Assembly (NCBI GenBank): GCA_025175895.1
Contig: CM045988.1
Location: 89,625,137-89,689,136, forward strand
DNA from: Wurfbainia villosa
Lineage: Eukaryota > Streptophyta > Magnoliopsida > Zingiberales > Zingiberaceae
DNA length: 64,000 nt
Direction of reading: 5' to 3'
In this document: positions 36,363-47,203 of the stretch, one piece after another
How positions within the stretch are numbered: position 1 is the first letter of the stretch
Layout of the letters: every line of letters starts with the position of its first letter
Program-made: the position numbers and the translations under genes
Notes under the pieces: generated by a model
Database searches by the model: none
What the model saw: the letters and a program-made list of their open reading frames with translations, nothing else
Told to the model about the DNA's origin: nothing

Positions 36363-37352
36363 ATGGAGGGTGCAAAACTTTGCATGTCCAAGTACGAGGA
36401 GGTGCATCTCCCCGATGCTTCTCCTTGCAATGGAAAATGCAACGGTCACCGTTGTATCCGAGCCAACGGTGTCGCACCAAGGACGCCCATGTCGTCCAAG
36501 GAAAAATTGGTGGTGGTCACCGGCGCCACTGGCACGGGCAAAACCAAGCTCGCCATTGAGCTGTCGCTCATGTTCTCAGGCGAAGTTATCAACTCCGATA
36601 AGATCCAAATGTACCTCGGGCTCGACATCGCCTCCAATAAAATTGCACCGGCGAAGCAGCGTGGGGTTCCGCACCATTTGATCGATCGTTTTGATTCGAC
36701 GTCTGGGGAGCTACCGGCCGCGGAGTACCGGGCGCTAGCCGACCACAAGATTCAAGAGGTCTCGGCTCGTCGCCGGGTGCCGATCGTCGCTGGAGGATCG
36801 AATTCGTTCATCTACGCGCTGCTGGCGGACCAGTTCGACCCCGAGTACGACCCGTTTCTCAGCGAGGAAATTAGGGAGGAGGCGGCGCCGCGGTACGACT
36901 GCTTAGTGATCTGGGTGCATGTGGACGCCGAAGTGCTGGCCGAGCACCTCGCCGGCCGGGTGGACGAGATGGTGCAGGAGGGCTTGATGGACGAGTTGGG
37001 CGACTTCTTCGCGAAGGAAGGGGCGAAGGAGCAGCATCTCGGGATCGGGAAGACGATCGGCGTGCCGGAATTCCAAGCTTACTTCACCGAAAAAGGCAAG
37101 CGAACCCAACCTGCAGTTTACGACGCAGCGCTCGCGGCCATGAAGGAGAACACATGCAAGTTGTCAGAGAAACAGATTCAAAAGATCAAAAGACTGCAGT
37201 CGATGGGCTGGCCATTGTTTCGCGTCGATGCAACAGCTGCTGTGGCGGCGTATCTCTCTGGGGAGGATGGTGCCATGGCGGTGGCTTGGCAAAGGGACGT
37301 GATTGAGCCTAGCGCGGCTGCTGTGGCACAATTTTTAGAGAAGAGAATCTAA
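36363..37352 (+). CDS. IPT: Adenylate isopentenyltransferase (cytokinin synthesis), copy 2
   Basis: Encodes 329 residues, 98.8% the same as copy 1 (four changes: 38 Ala, 43 Met, 50 Val, 55 Ala). All motifs are intact: P-loop GATGTGKT (54-61), INSDKIQMYLGLDI, GVPHHL, AGGSNSF. The reaction is prenylation of adenine nucleotides by DMAPP, the rate-setting step of cytokinin synthesis. It is intronless and GC-rich. Coding divergence (about 8 substitutions, all in the first 190 bp except two) is lower than in the surrounding non-coding DNA, consistent with selection or gene conversion. The 5' leader has been replaced, so expression may differ from copy 1. I judge it potentially functional. Confidence 0.92.
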   Translation: MEGAKLCMSKYEEVHLPDASPCNGKCNGHRCIRANGVAPRTPMSSKEKLVVVTGATGTGKTKLAIELSLMFSGEVINSDKIQMYLGLDIASNKIAPAKQRGVPHHLIDRFDSTSGELPAAEYRALADHKIQEVSARRRVPIVAGGSNSFIYALLADQFDPEYDPFLSEEIREEAAPRYDCLVIWVHVDAEVLAEHLAGRVDEMVQEGLMDELGDFFAKEGAKEQHLGIGKTIGVPEFQAYFTEKGKRTQPAVYDAALAAMKENTCKLSEKQIQKIKRLQSMGWPLFRVDATAAVAAYLSGEDGAMAVAWQRDVIEPSAAAVAQFLEKRI

Positions 37353-37770
37353 GCATTCGCCGCCAAATAACTATATGGAACTCTCGTACAATGATTTTTT
37401 TTTTTAAAGGAACAAAAAAAATTAAGAGGTGACCGCCGGCGTAAATAAGAGCCGGCGATCTCTCTCGGTTCAAATTTTAAATAGAATAAATATAATCTCG
37501 GTTACCGTATAACTAGCGGTAGAATACTCACCAGTCTCTTAATTAGATATTAATCTCGATTTGATTTTTAAATACGACGTATTACCTATCATAAGAGTGC
37601 TTAATTTCAGATTTACTTAGATTGTCAAAACTTAGGGAAGAATTAATCGATCATCTCATGATATATCACAACAAATTAGAACCGTGAATCTAGTAGCTTT
37701 CATCAGTTCATCCTAATATTATTGTGAGGGAGATAAATCATAGAGGCACTTTGGATCTTGACGCGATTGG

Positions 37771-37975
37771 TTTGCTGCGCGACGTTATATTATGCTGCAT
37801 GCTCATAACGTAACGGCTGAGATCGCTGCGCGACATTACGCTGCGTGCAACGTAACGTCGCGCAGCAGATCATCGCTGCGTAACGAGCGCACAATGTAAT
37901 GTCGCGTAGCAGATCATCGCTGCGCGCGCAGCAGATCATCGCGTAGCGTAACGTCTCGCAGCGTAACATCTAACC
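37771..37975. repeat. GC-rich array of GCTGCGCGAC / AACGTAACGTC motifs
   Basis: About 205 bp made of variants of GCTGCGCGAC, ACGTTACGCTGCG and GCAGCAGATCATCGCTGCG in both orientations, giving several overlapping palindromes. It starts exactly where similarity with block 1 ends and stops before AT-rich sequence leading to B pol. Words such as GCGCAGCAGATCA also occur at the end of the B LTR, so an LTR remnant is possible. Confidence 0.65.
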
Positions 37976-38331
37976 CTGAATTCAACATACGAATTCTAAT
38001 CTAACTCCAAACAGGTATAGTAAATGGTGGAAGCATTTACTTCGATCACTATTCTCAAATGATCTTATCTTGATACAAATATCAAGACGACACCAGCTTA
38101 TAGGTATGCATCTCTATACATATAGCTTCCAAAACAATCCTATAATTAATGGTCTTACCCCTATTTGTACATAATAAACAAAGATGATTGTCCATGTGAG
38201 AGGACCAATCACTACCTGCCAACATGCTCACCGAGATCTTATCAGAATGTAACATCACATACACTGAATAAATTATAGCTAGCATTTCAAACAATCAAAT
38301 TATAATATTCGATTGTCATTACAAAATTATT
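37976..38331 (-). other. 3' untranslated part of copia element B
   Basis: AT-rich, no gene. It follows the B pol stop on the minus strand. No clear polypurine tract or 3' LTR was found, so the element end is probably lost or altered here. Confidence 0.5.
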
Positions 38332-39640
38332 ACATTCTACGAAGTCCCATAGACTTTACATGCTCATAAAATGACTCACTAGTCATCGACTTAGTAAAAG
38401 GATCTACAAGCATAGCTCATGTAGGGATATACTCAAGAATCATTTTCTTCTTAGCAATAATATCCCTTATAAAGTTATACTTTATTACTATATATTTGCC
38501 CTAGTTGTGATATTTGGGATCCTTGGAAAAAGCTATAGCAGCTTGACTGTCACAGTAGACGGTCACTGGACTCCCACTATCTTCAACAATTTTCAGATGT
38601 TTCAGAAACCTTCTTAATCAGACTGCTTCTTGCACAACTGCTGAACATGTCACATATTCATCTTTCATAGTTGACAAGGCCACACAGGCCTGTTTCTTGT
38701 TGTTCCAAGAGATGGTGCCACCATTCAACAAGAACACATAGCTTGATGTGGATTTTCTATCATCCAGGTCTCCAGCCCAATCTGCATTTGAATAACCCTT
38801 CAGGCTCATATCTAATCCTTAATAACATAAACTATAACGTGTTATTGCTTTCAGATATCTGAATATCCTTTTCACTGCTTTCCAGTGTCTCGGTTCTAGG
38901 TTTGACTAGAACCGGCTAACTAAGCCAACAACATAGCTGATATCGAGATGAGTACACATCATAGTATACATCAAACTACCTACAACACTGGCATATAGTT
39001 TTTTATTCATCCCGGCTATTTCTTCAAGAGTCTTGGGACTCATACTCTGGGACTCATACTCTTGCTCAGAATAGTATTTTTCACAATAGGTGTTTGATCA
39101 CTGTTGCAATTAGACATACTGAAATGTTATAACATCTTATTTATATAAGACTCTTGGGACAAACCAAAAAGTCTCTTAGATCGATCCCTGATGATCTTAA
39201 CTCCTAAGATGTATTCAGCTTCTCCCATATTTGTTGTGTCAAACTGTGATGAAAGTCACTCTTTGACTTTTATCAGAAAACCTATGTCATTTCTTGCTAT
39301 CAGCATATCATCAACATATAATGATAAAATGATATACTTTCCTTTGTCCTTTTTCAGGAAAATACAATGATTCTCAATGATCATTTCGAAATCATAAGAT
39401 AAAACCACTTTGTTAAATCTTATGTTCCACTATCTTGATGTTTGCTTTAGTCCATATATAAATTTCTTCAATCTACATATTTTATCTTCTTGGCCTTTAG
39501 CAATGAAACCTTCTGGTTGAACCATATAAATTTCCTCATCAAGCTCACCATTAAGGAAAGCGGTTTTTACATCCATCTGATGTAACTCCAAGTCATAATG
39601 CACCACTAAAGCCAAAATAACTTGGATTAACACAAACTTT
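38332..39640 (-). pseudogene. Copia element B pol, reverse transcriptase to RNase H, broken
   Basis: Read on the minus strand from 39640: LHQMDVKTAFLNGELDEEIY, MVQPEGF, FIYGLKQTSR, then degenerate reverse transcriptase, then RNase H at 38809-38618 (GYSNADWAGDLDDRKSTSSY, GGTISWNNKKQACVALSTMK) and a pol C-terminus ending near 38332. Several frameshifts are present. At 39640 the frame is cut by the 5' LTR of A, and it connects in phase to the fragment that ends at 5045 on the other side of the window. The two fragments together make one decayed element. Confidence 0.87.
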
Positions 39641-41217
39641 TGTTAGTAATATATGAGAGATGTCCTAAGGCAATCGCCTTATGTCTGAACCATTTATATG
39701 ATAAATGAAGATTCACTATTTGAGTATCATGTTTTCATGTATTTGATTAGATCTTAAACTTATTTACTGAATGTCCACACTACGATTCACAACATGAGAG
39801 AATTTGTAATTGGATCATAACTAGTGAGTATCTCTACATGTGTTGTGATGTATCGGAATTATTCCTAGTCGATGAATTGATGGATTTGGACACCATCGAT
39901 TCTGTCGAGACTAGCACGAGGTATACTCCTTGGTGTATCCAAGCAGCTGGTTCTCACTGGCTGGAGATATTATCATGTCCGAAGTTAATCGTGGATGCTA
40001 GTTATGGTAACTAGTTCATTGGAGTGACCAGCCGTATGACTTCATATAGTTCTCTGCATATATAGATATGTCAATGAAGTTCTTACTACAACTTAAGTGT
40101 GATGTTCCTTTGACTTGTGGTATTCAAGTCATCTTGATCATAAAGACTTATGCTTTGACATCTTAAGCAAGCATCTCTGAGGAGATGTGGACCCGGGATG
40201 ATTGGGTATAAGTCGAAGTGATCGAAGGTGTTTGAATAGCCTATAAAGAATTCACCACTCCTTGCGAGGAGATGTATACCCATGGCCTCTCGTCGGATTA
40301 TTACTAAAGTCTTTGGCCAAAGCATTACATGTTTAGAATAAGGTACTCTTGGATACATGTGCAGTAACTAGAATCCGTAGGACGAGGAAATGATACTTGA
40401 GCTAGGTGTGACGTAGTCAACCTAGTGGGGACTGACACTATAAACCATGTCCTGAACCAAGTGGGTATAAGATGAGTGAAGAGAATGGGGCACGATTTAT
40501 TGTAGCTGTTGAAGGGTTTCAGAAATAGTTCTGGATCAACCGTTGATCTTTTCGGTTAATTGGGGATCATGATGTACTACTAGGTGCCACTCATGATCGT
40601 TCTATAATTAATGGTTAATTATAAACGGCCAACATAAACCGAGAACCTATTTGGTCACACGCACAACGAGCGTAATCCGAAAGATTTAAAACAAGATTGA
40701 GAATGAGATTCTCAGACCGAGAGAAACTAGGTTTGGTTGGACCAAACAAGGAGCGAGCATGAAATCGTTTCAGTTGCAATGGAAGCGTGGATGGGTCGTG
40801 TCTTATGAAGACATGATGGATGAACCAAATTGGTTTAGTTCTAATCCAATGGTGGAGAATAAACCAAAGGGGTTTGGTTTGTTTTAAACGAATGAACCAA
40901 AATTGGTTCGATTCTTTTTAACTTAAAATAGACCAAATCGGTTTGGTTTATTTTAACTTAAATTAATGGAGCGGGTTAATGGGCTTTTAGTTATGATCCG
41001 ATAACCATTAGGAGAATTTGTTCTCTATAAAATAGGGCTTAAGGGTTTTGTGAAAACCTAATCCAAGCAACCCATAGTTGCCGCCCACCCTCTCCCTCTC
41101 CTCTTGTGGTCGGCGCCCAACCCTAACCGCCACCCACCCTTGTGCCGCCGTCCAATCTTGTTGCCGGCGTCCAAGCTCCAGTCGAATATCCTCCGGCGAC
41201 CCTCCGGTGATCCTCCT
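39641..41217 (+). repeat. 5' LTR of copia element A, first part
   Basis: It starts TGTTAGTAATATATG and matches 2849-4430. The five bases before it, ACTTT (39636-39640), equal those after the 3' LTR at 5045. It is cut at 41217 by element E and resumes at 51126. A TATA box TATAAAAT lies at 41026-41033. Confidence 0.88.
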
Positions 41218-42043
41218 TGTTAGGAATATTGGAACGGCTAGAGGGGGGGTGAATAGCGTAGATGAAATTCAATCGCGTTTGTGTCTACAATTTCGTTAGT
41301 GCGCAGCGGAAATAGAAATAATAAAAGCAATAACGAAATAGACAACAAGCTAACACAATGATATAACGTGGTTCAAAACCGCACGGTTCCTACTCCACGG
41401 ATCGGCCATAACCCGCAGTCAAACCCTAGTTGACTCGGTCCAGTCGACTGCCACATGACACCAGTCGACTGGCACACCTCAAATATGAGGTTTTAGCCCA
41501 AGTATGGTTCCCCCATACTTGCTAGACTACCCTTAGCCTAGACCTAAGCCTTCTAGCCACCTCCATCAGCCTCACGCCTCTCGGATCCCTCCAAGTCATC
41601 CATGACTTGTTCATCCATCGCGCTAGCCTTCAGGTGCTTCCGTCGGCTATGTCATGCTAACGGTGTCTACACCGCCAAGGCACATTGGACTTACGCCGCC
41701 AAGACTCCGCTTGGACTTTACGCCATCAACTATTGGACTTATGCTGCCAAGACTACCGCTTGGACTTTACGCCACCAATATCAATCCCCTTGGACTTCAA
41801 ATGCCAACCCATGTTGGACTTCTCAAATGCCAAGACCATGCTTGGACTTTCCCTTGCCAACTCATGTTGGACTTTTACATTGCCAAGACCATGCTTGGAC
41901 TTTCCAGTCCAAGAACTCAAGACTTGGACTTACCATGACAATTACATTATATGTTATAGCTTTTGTCAAACATCAAAACACATCAAGACATCACTGAGCC
42001 AAACTCGAGTCCCGGTCATCGTGACTGGCCGATTGCACCAACA
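41218..42043 (-). repeat. 3' LTR of element E, internally deleted
   Basis: 826 bp against about 1387 bp for the 5' LTR without its MITE. The lost part lies after CTACTCCACGGATCG (about 41403), where the sequence jumps to GCCATAACCCGCAG. Otherwise it is nearly the same as 50480-51120, so E inserted fairly recently. Confidence 0.85.
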
Positions 42044-42187
42044 ATCTCCCCTTTGATGTTTGACAAAACCAAACAAACTATTGAGTTAGAACACTAACTC
42101 AAATCCCTTACCAATTTTCCCAAATTGGTAAATACTCTCCAAATGTTCTCCCCAAACATTCTCCCCCTTTGACTACAATGAAAAAAG

Positions 42188-45100
42188 TAGATTCGCCAAG
42201 GTCCGGTCAAACCCGACCCGAACCGACCGTGGTCAACGGTCCTAACCGAGTCAACGGTTTGACTCGGACTGACCGACCGATTAGGCGGTCCGGCCCCGCT
42301 TTTAAAAACCGAACCGAAAACAAAAATCGGCATTTAAAAAAATTTGGCCGAAAGACGGCATCGCATGTACCGACACGCCTGTCGCTTTTTCCCATTACAC
42401 GACACGGGCGCGTGTCGCGACGGGCGTGTCCGCGTCGCATACCGGCGTGTTGCTCTCGTCTGCCACACGACACGGGCGTGTCGCACAGCCGAGGCGTGTT
42501 GCTCTCTGTCCGTCACGACACGGGCAGTACCAAAATGACACGGGCTTTGGACACAGCCGAGCACAGGCATGTCGACCCGGCGGGTCGCCTTTTTTTTTTT
42601 TAAAGAAAAAGAACCGACGACCACGATTTCATGGCCGTTGATCATCAACGGCCACGATTTCATGGTCGTTGCAGTAACTCCGAACCGACGGTCGGCCTAC
42701 CTGACCCTGCGGTCTAGTTGGAATTTTTTAAGTTTTTTTCCTATAAATACACCTCCATTCCTTTCATTTTTCACAAATCACAACTTCTTCTAATTCTCAT
42801 TCCCTCATTTGCTTTCAAGTCTCAACTCTCAAGTCATATTTTTACAAATGTCCGAGCCGGATCAAGTCGTAAGGGTACGGTGCGCGTAAAGGAAAGAGCA
42901 TAATGCCACCACCGCCCGAGTTCGAGTTCGAGCAAGGCGGCAATTCACCTCCATTCGATATCGGCACCGACTATGATCTTGATATTTCCGGTGATGAATT
43001 TCAAATACGTCATCATCATCAAAGTCAAGAAAGTAGGAGCAATACATCCAGTACGATGGTGGGCTCTACGGCTACAAAACCAACTCGAGTGCCTTGCCTC
43101 GCATCCGATATCTTCACCAAACATTTCGAAAAAGTAATGCTCCCTTCCGGTGATATGCAAGCAAAATGCAAATATTGTTCGAAATGTTACAAATTTCAAC
43201 AAGGAGGAGGTTACGGAACCCTTACTCGACACGTGGAGAGAAATCATCCGGTGGAAATTGGTATTGATCGTTCTCAAACTCAAATTCCGACATTCTCTTC
43301 TCAATCGGGTTGGGGTAACGAATCTAAACTCTTTAAATTTGACGAAACTAGATTTAGAGAAGAAATTGCTAAATTTTGTGCAATTGAACAACTTTCTTTT
43401 AGTTTTAGTGATAAATTATCTTTTGAAAATTGGCTTTCTACAAGTGCAAATCCTTCTATTAAACGTATCCCAAGAAATACTCTAAAACGTACACTTTTAA
43501 AATTAGTCTTAGAACAAAAACAAGAATTGATTAAAGAATTTTCTAATTTAAGAAAGTTTCTTTGTGTTCCGATATTTGGAGTGATCATTGGCAAAGTTGT
43601 TCATATATGGGTATTACTTGTCATTGGATTGATAATAATTGGGACATTCAAAAAAGATTGCTAGCATATAGATGTTTTAATGAAACACACACGGCATAAA
43701 ATATTTCACAACTTATTTTTATTATTTTAGAAGAATATGGTCTAACTTCTAAAGTTTTTTCAATTTCTTTTGATAATGCTAGTGCAAATACCTCTAGTAT
43801 TAGTGAACTTATTGATATATGTAAACCATCAATAGGTGGAAGATTTTTTCATATTAGGTGTACATGTCACATTTTAAATTTGTGTGTTCAAGATGGACTT
43901 AAAAATTTAGGATCACATATTCAACCAATTAGGAGTGCAATTCATTATTTATGGACACATCCTCAAGTAATGAAAGAATGGAGAAAATTTTGTAAAATAA
44001 ATGGCATGAAGCCTAAACGGTTTGCACGTGACGTTCCAACTCGTGAATTCTACTTATAAATTGTTGTTATCTACTTTTGAATATAAAGATTTATTATGTA
44101 TGTTTTTCATCAACATGTTCAATCACGTGATATTTATTTGTTTTCAAATCAATGGAATATATGCACTAGTATTTGTGAAATTCTAAAAGTTTTTAGTGAT
44201 GCTAGTGACCAATTATCAGGTGTTTATTATCCAACTTCACATTTAGTTTTAACACATTGTTGTAATATTGCATGTATTTTTAATGAACATATTCAATCAA
44301 ATGATACTTATTTATCTCAATGTATTTATGTAATGAAAGAAAAATGGAAAAAATATTTCTTAAATATTCCTGAAATATTTTTATGTGCTTTTGTTTTAGA
44401 TCCTAGACTTAAATTAGATGGTTTGCAAGATATGTTAGCATTATATTATGAATCTTTAAGCCCTATTACCGAAACTTCTCCTAATATTCCTTTGATTTTG
44501 TTTAATATTAAAACACATTTACATGATATTTATAATGAATATAACATTAAATATGGTGAACAAATTATTGGACATGAAACACATCAATCCACTACAACTA
44601 GTATTATTACTTCTAAACTCACTAAAGCACAATTGTTATTAAGACAACGGACTAAACGTCCACGAGGATCCTCAAGTTCCAAATAGAACTTGAGAATTAT
44701 TGACCACTTCTTTTGATTTTAGTGATGCGGATGAAGAAAGCTTCGATATTCTAAAATGGTGGTCGAAAGAACTCAATTATTTCCAATCTTATCTATAATG
44801 GCAAAAGAAATTTTGCATGGGAACAAGCTTTTAGTATCGGAGAAATACATTGACGAGAGACGTTCTAGCTTAAGGCCGGAAAATTTGGAAGCGCAATGTT
44901 TACTCAATGATTGGTCAAAAGCTGCAAGTCGAACCCAACATATTAAAAGTGACGAAGAAGACCAAGACGAAACAGAAGGAACATCCGGAACTACGACGAC
45001 GGGAGGAAATACCGAATACGACTGAAATGTATTTGATTTTTTTATTGTAATAGATTTTTTTATTTAAGTCTAAGATGTAATATATTTTGTATTGAGATAA

Positions 45101-45414
45101 TGAAATATTTGATAGAGTTTTTATAAGTTTAATTGTGATTTTTTTTTTAATTATTTACATCATTTTTTATTTTTTTATTTATTTAACTAAGACGACGATT
45201 AACCGGATCGGACCCGGACCCGGACCGGATCGGACTCGGACCGGACACCGGACTTGGCCGGACCGGACGAACCGGACCGGACCGAGGCCGGCGGTTCCAT
45301 GACCCGACATGCCACCCCTGGCGGGCAGTTAAGGGTTGGTATTTTGTTAACCCGGACCCGGCGGTTTCGACCCGGACCCGGACCCGGACCGAACCCGGAC
45401 CGTGGCCAGGTCTA
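42188..45414 (+). mobile_element. hAT DNA transposon, 3.2 kb
   Basis: Ends TAGATTCGCC..GGTCCGG and, reversed, TAGACCTGGCCACGGTCCGG form imperfect terminal inverted repeats. It is flanked by an 8-bp duplication GAAAAAAG (42180-42187) and GCAAAAAG (45415-45422), 7 of 8 matching; hAT elements make 8-bp duplications. Subterminal regions are packed with GACCCGGACCGG-like words (42200-42300 and 45195-45410). The interior carries a BED-finger transposase relic on the plus strand. Confidence 0.85.
42903..45024 (+). pseudogene. hAT transposase with BED zinc finger, broken
   Basis: The N-terminal frame (42903-43664, 253 residues) contains a BED zinc finger of the form CKYCSKC..RHVERNH at about residues 82-107, then the start of the transposase core. 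After 43664 the protein continues in other frames: FDNASANTSS and RCTCHILNLCVQDGL (43770-43900), QWNICTSICEILKVFS to LDPRLKLDGL (44096-44686), and the C-terminal dimerisation region LVSEKYIDERRSSL then NLEAQCLLNDW (44756-45024). At least four stops or frameshifts are seen. The enzyme would cut and rejoin transposon ends in the nucleus. It is not functional here. Confidence 0.87.
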
Positions 45415-47203
45415 GCAAAAAGGTTGTCTCCCCAAAAGGGTCAATGTCTCATGTCCCAATGAGATCTTACAATCTCCCCCTTGGTCCAAAAATACTTAGG
45501 ATGCCTACCATCTTCCTAGTGATAAGTCTCATATCACTCAAGAGAGGCAATCCTATTCACTCTCCCAATTTCCAAATTGGGTATCAAGAATCCCATTTTC
45601 CTCCTCATGAGGAAAAAAAATACCATCCATCATCCCATGATGGATACTTCCCCCTAAAGGCTTGCTCCCCCTTGACCATTGCACCAACAATGTCCTTGGG
45701 AATTCCCTAAGCCAATAGGAATTCTAAGCCATCAAAATTAAGGTTAGAAATTCAATATTGAACTTTCCAGCACCTTAAAATTGATACAAACCCTAAACAC
45801 CTCTCCTAATCCATATCCAATGGATTTTCACCCTTTATCATGCTTCCCAAAGCATATCATAGGGTTAAGAGTGGTTAGGGACCTTAACCGCAGCTGAAAT
45901 CGGGTTAAACAACTTTGGTTACCCCGAAATCAGGCTATCAGTCGACTCTGTCAGCTACCAGTCGACTGATGTGTCCATCAGTCGACTGGCACGAAGCAAC
46001 AGTCGAGTGATACAGCGCTGCAGTCGAGTCCAAACGCTGCCATCAGTCGACTGCACTGTAGAAGCAGTCGACTAATCAAAACCGATTTTAAATCGGACTC
46101 GACCACGAAAATGCATAAGTAATTCTACGTAAATCAAAAAATCACGAAACTTGATACGTATATTACTTAACACACATACAATCAGTGAAAAATTTTGGAA
46201 AAATATTTTTACCATTGAAATAGGAGATTGGTACAAAGTTCAAAACTATTAAAAACTTTAAAGTTTTTGATCTACTTTGTATCAACTTCTACAATGATGA
46301 TGACTATCAAAAGATAGATTTCACCAAGGTTTTCTAAATTGATTTTAAGATGTTTTTTGAAAACCTATTTTGAACCATAATTTATTGGCTAAATATACAT
46401 AGCTTGTATATTAGCTTTCCTTATGATTCTTGGTGATAATTAAAATAAGTTTAAGTTCATCTAGATGCACTACCTATGCACCTTGAACCTAACTTATTAT
46501 CCTAGCATCTCACATGTATCTAGGATGTATAAATACACATACATGTCAATGTGATGTGAGATGTGAGTTTGAGTTCATTTAATCTAGGGTTTCATGCATT
46601 TTTCTAAGGCAACCCTACTTGATTCCCTTATAAATGGGACTTCAAGTCATGTCATAGTCCTTAATTCAATTTCAACCAAATTGTCTTAAATGCATGAATG
46701 ATTATGGCATAATAATAGCAATAATTAAGCATGGCCAATGATCATGATGTCATGGCATAATATGAAATCTAAAAACACATGACATTTATCCTTAATCCCT
46801 AAGCATACTCATGACATATAAATGATAGAACATAAACATGATGTCATGTCATGGCATATGGCAAACAAATCATGGCAAGTAAAAAGTATAGGTATAAGTA
46901 TACCTAAATTTTAATATTAATTGTCATTTGATATAATTAATTATATTTTGCCATATTAACCTAAACTTTCCCAAGTGTGCCAAAAACCCAAAATGACACA
47001 CTACAACCTCTAAACCTAAATTGTGCCAATTTAATCATTTTATCAAACTTCTCAAATAATATTGGCACATCCTAAAATTTTTTAAGATTAAAGCTCAAAT
47101 ATATTTTCAAGGTGACCATAACCTTGAAAATATCCTAAAGTGCCACCTTTACAATGGTTGAGTTAACTACCCATCCAATCAAGGTTGGCACACCCTAACC
47201 CAT
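45415..47203 (-). other. Non-coding interior of element E
   Basis: No gene. It is collinear with 14066-15779 of element D. At 45935-46080 it carries several CAGTCGACTG palindromes, where D has different sequence (14590-14680). Confidence 0.7.

Larger units (their letters stand above)
32671..37770. repeat. Segmental duplication block 2 (H gag, H LTR, IPT copy 2)
   Basis: Direct repeat of 24515-29132, offset by about 8.2-8.6 kb because of indels. It includes about 0.4 kb at 35500-35922 not present in block 1, and a different IPT leader (36242-36345). The right edge is at CTTGACGCGATTGG (37770), where a GC-rich array begins. Confidence 0.88.

Noticed and set aside
42207..42663. Arg/His-rich open frames on both strands at the hAT left end
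   Set aside because: They come from GC-rich subterminal repeats of the transposon; no conserved domain is seen.
45190..45410. GGACCCGGACCGG array as a telomeric or centromeric satellite
   Set aside because: It is the subterminal repeat region of the hAT element, ending exactly at its inverted terminus.
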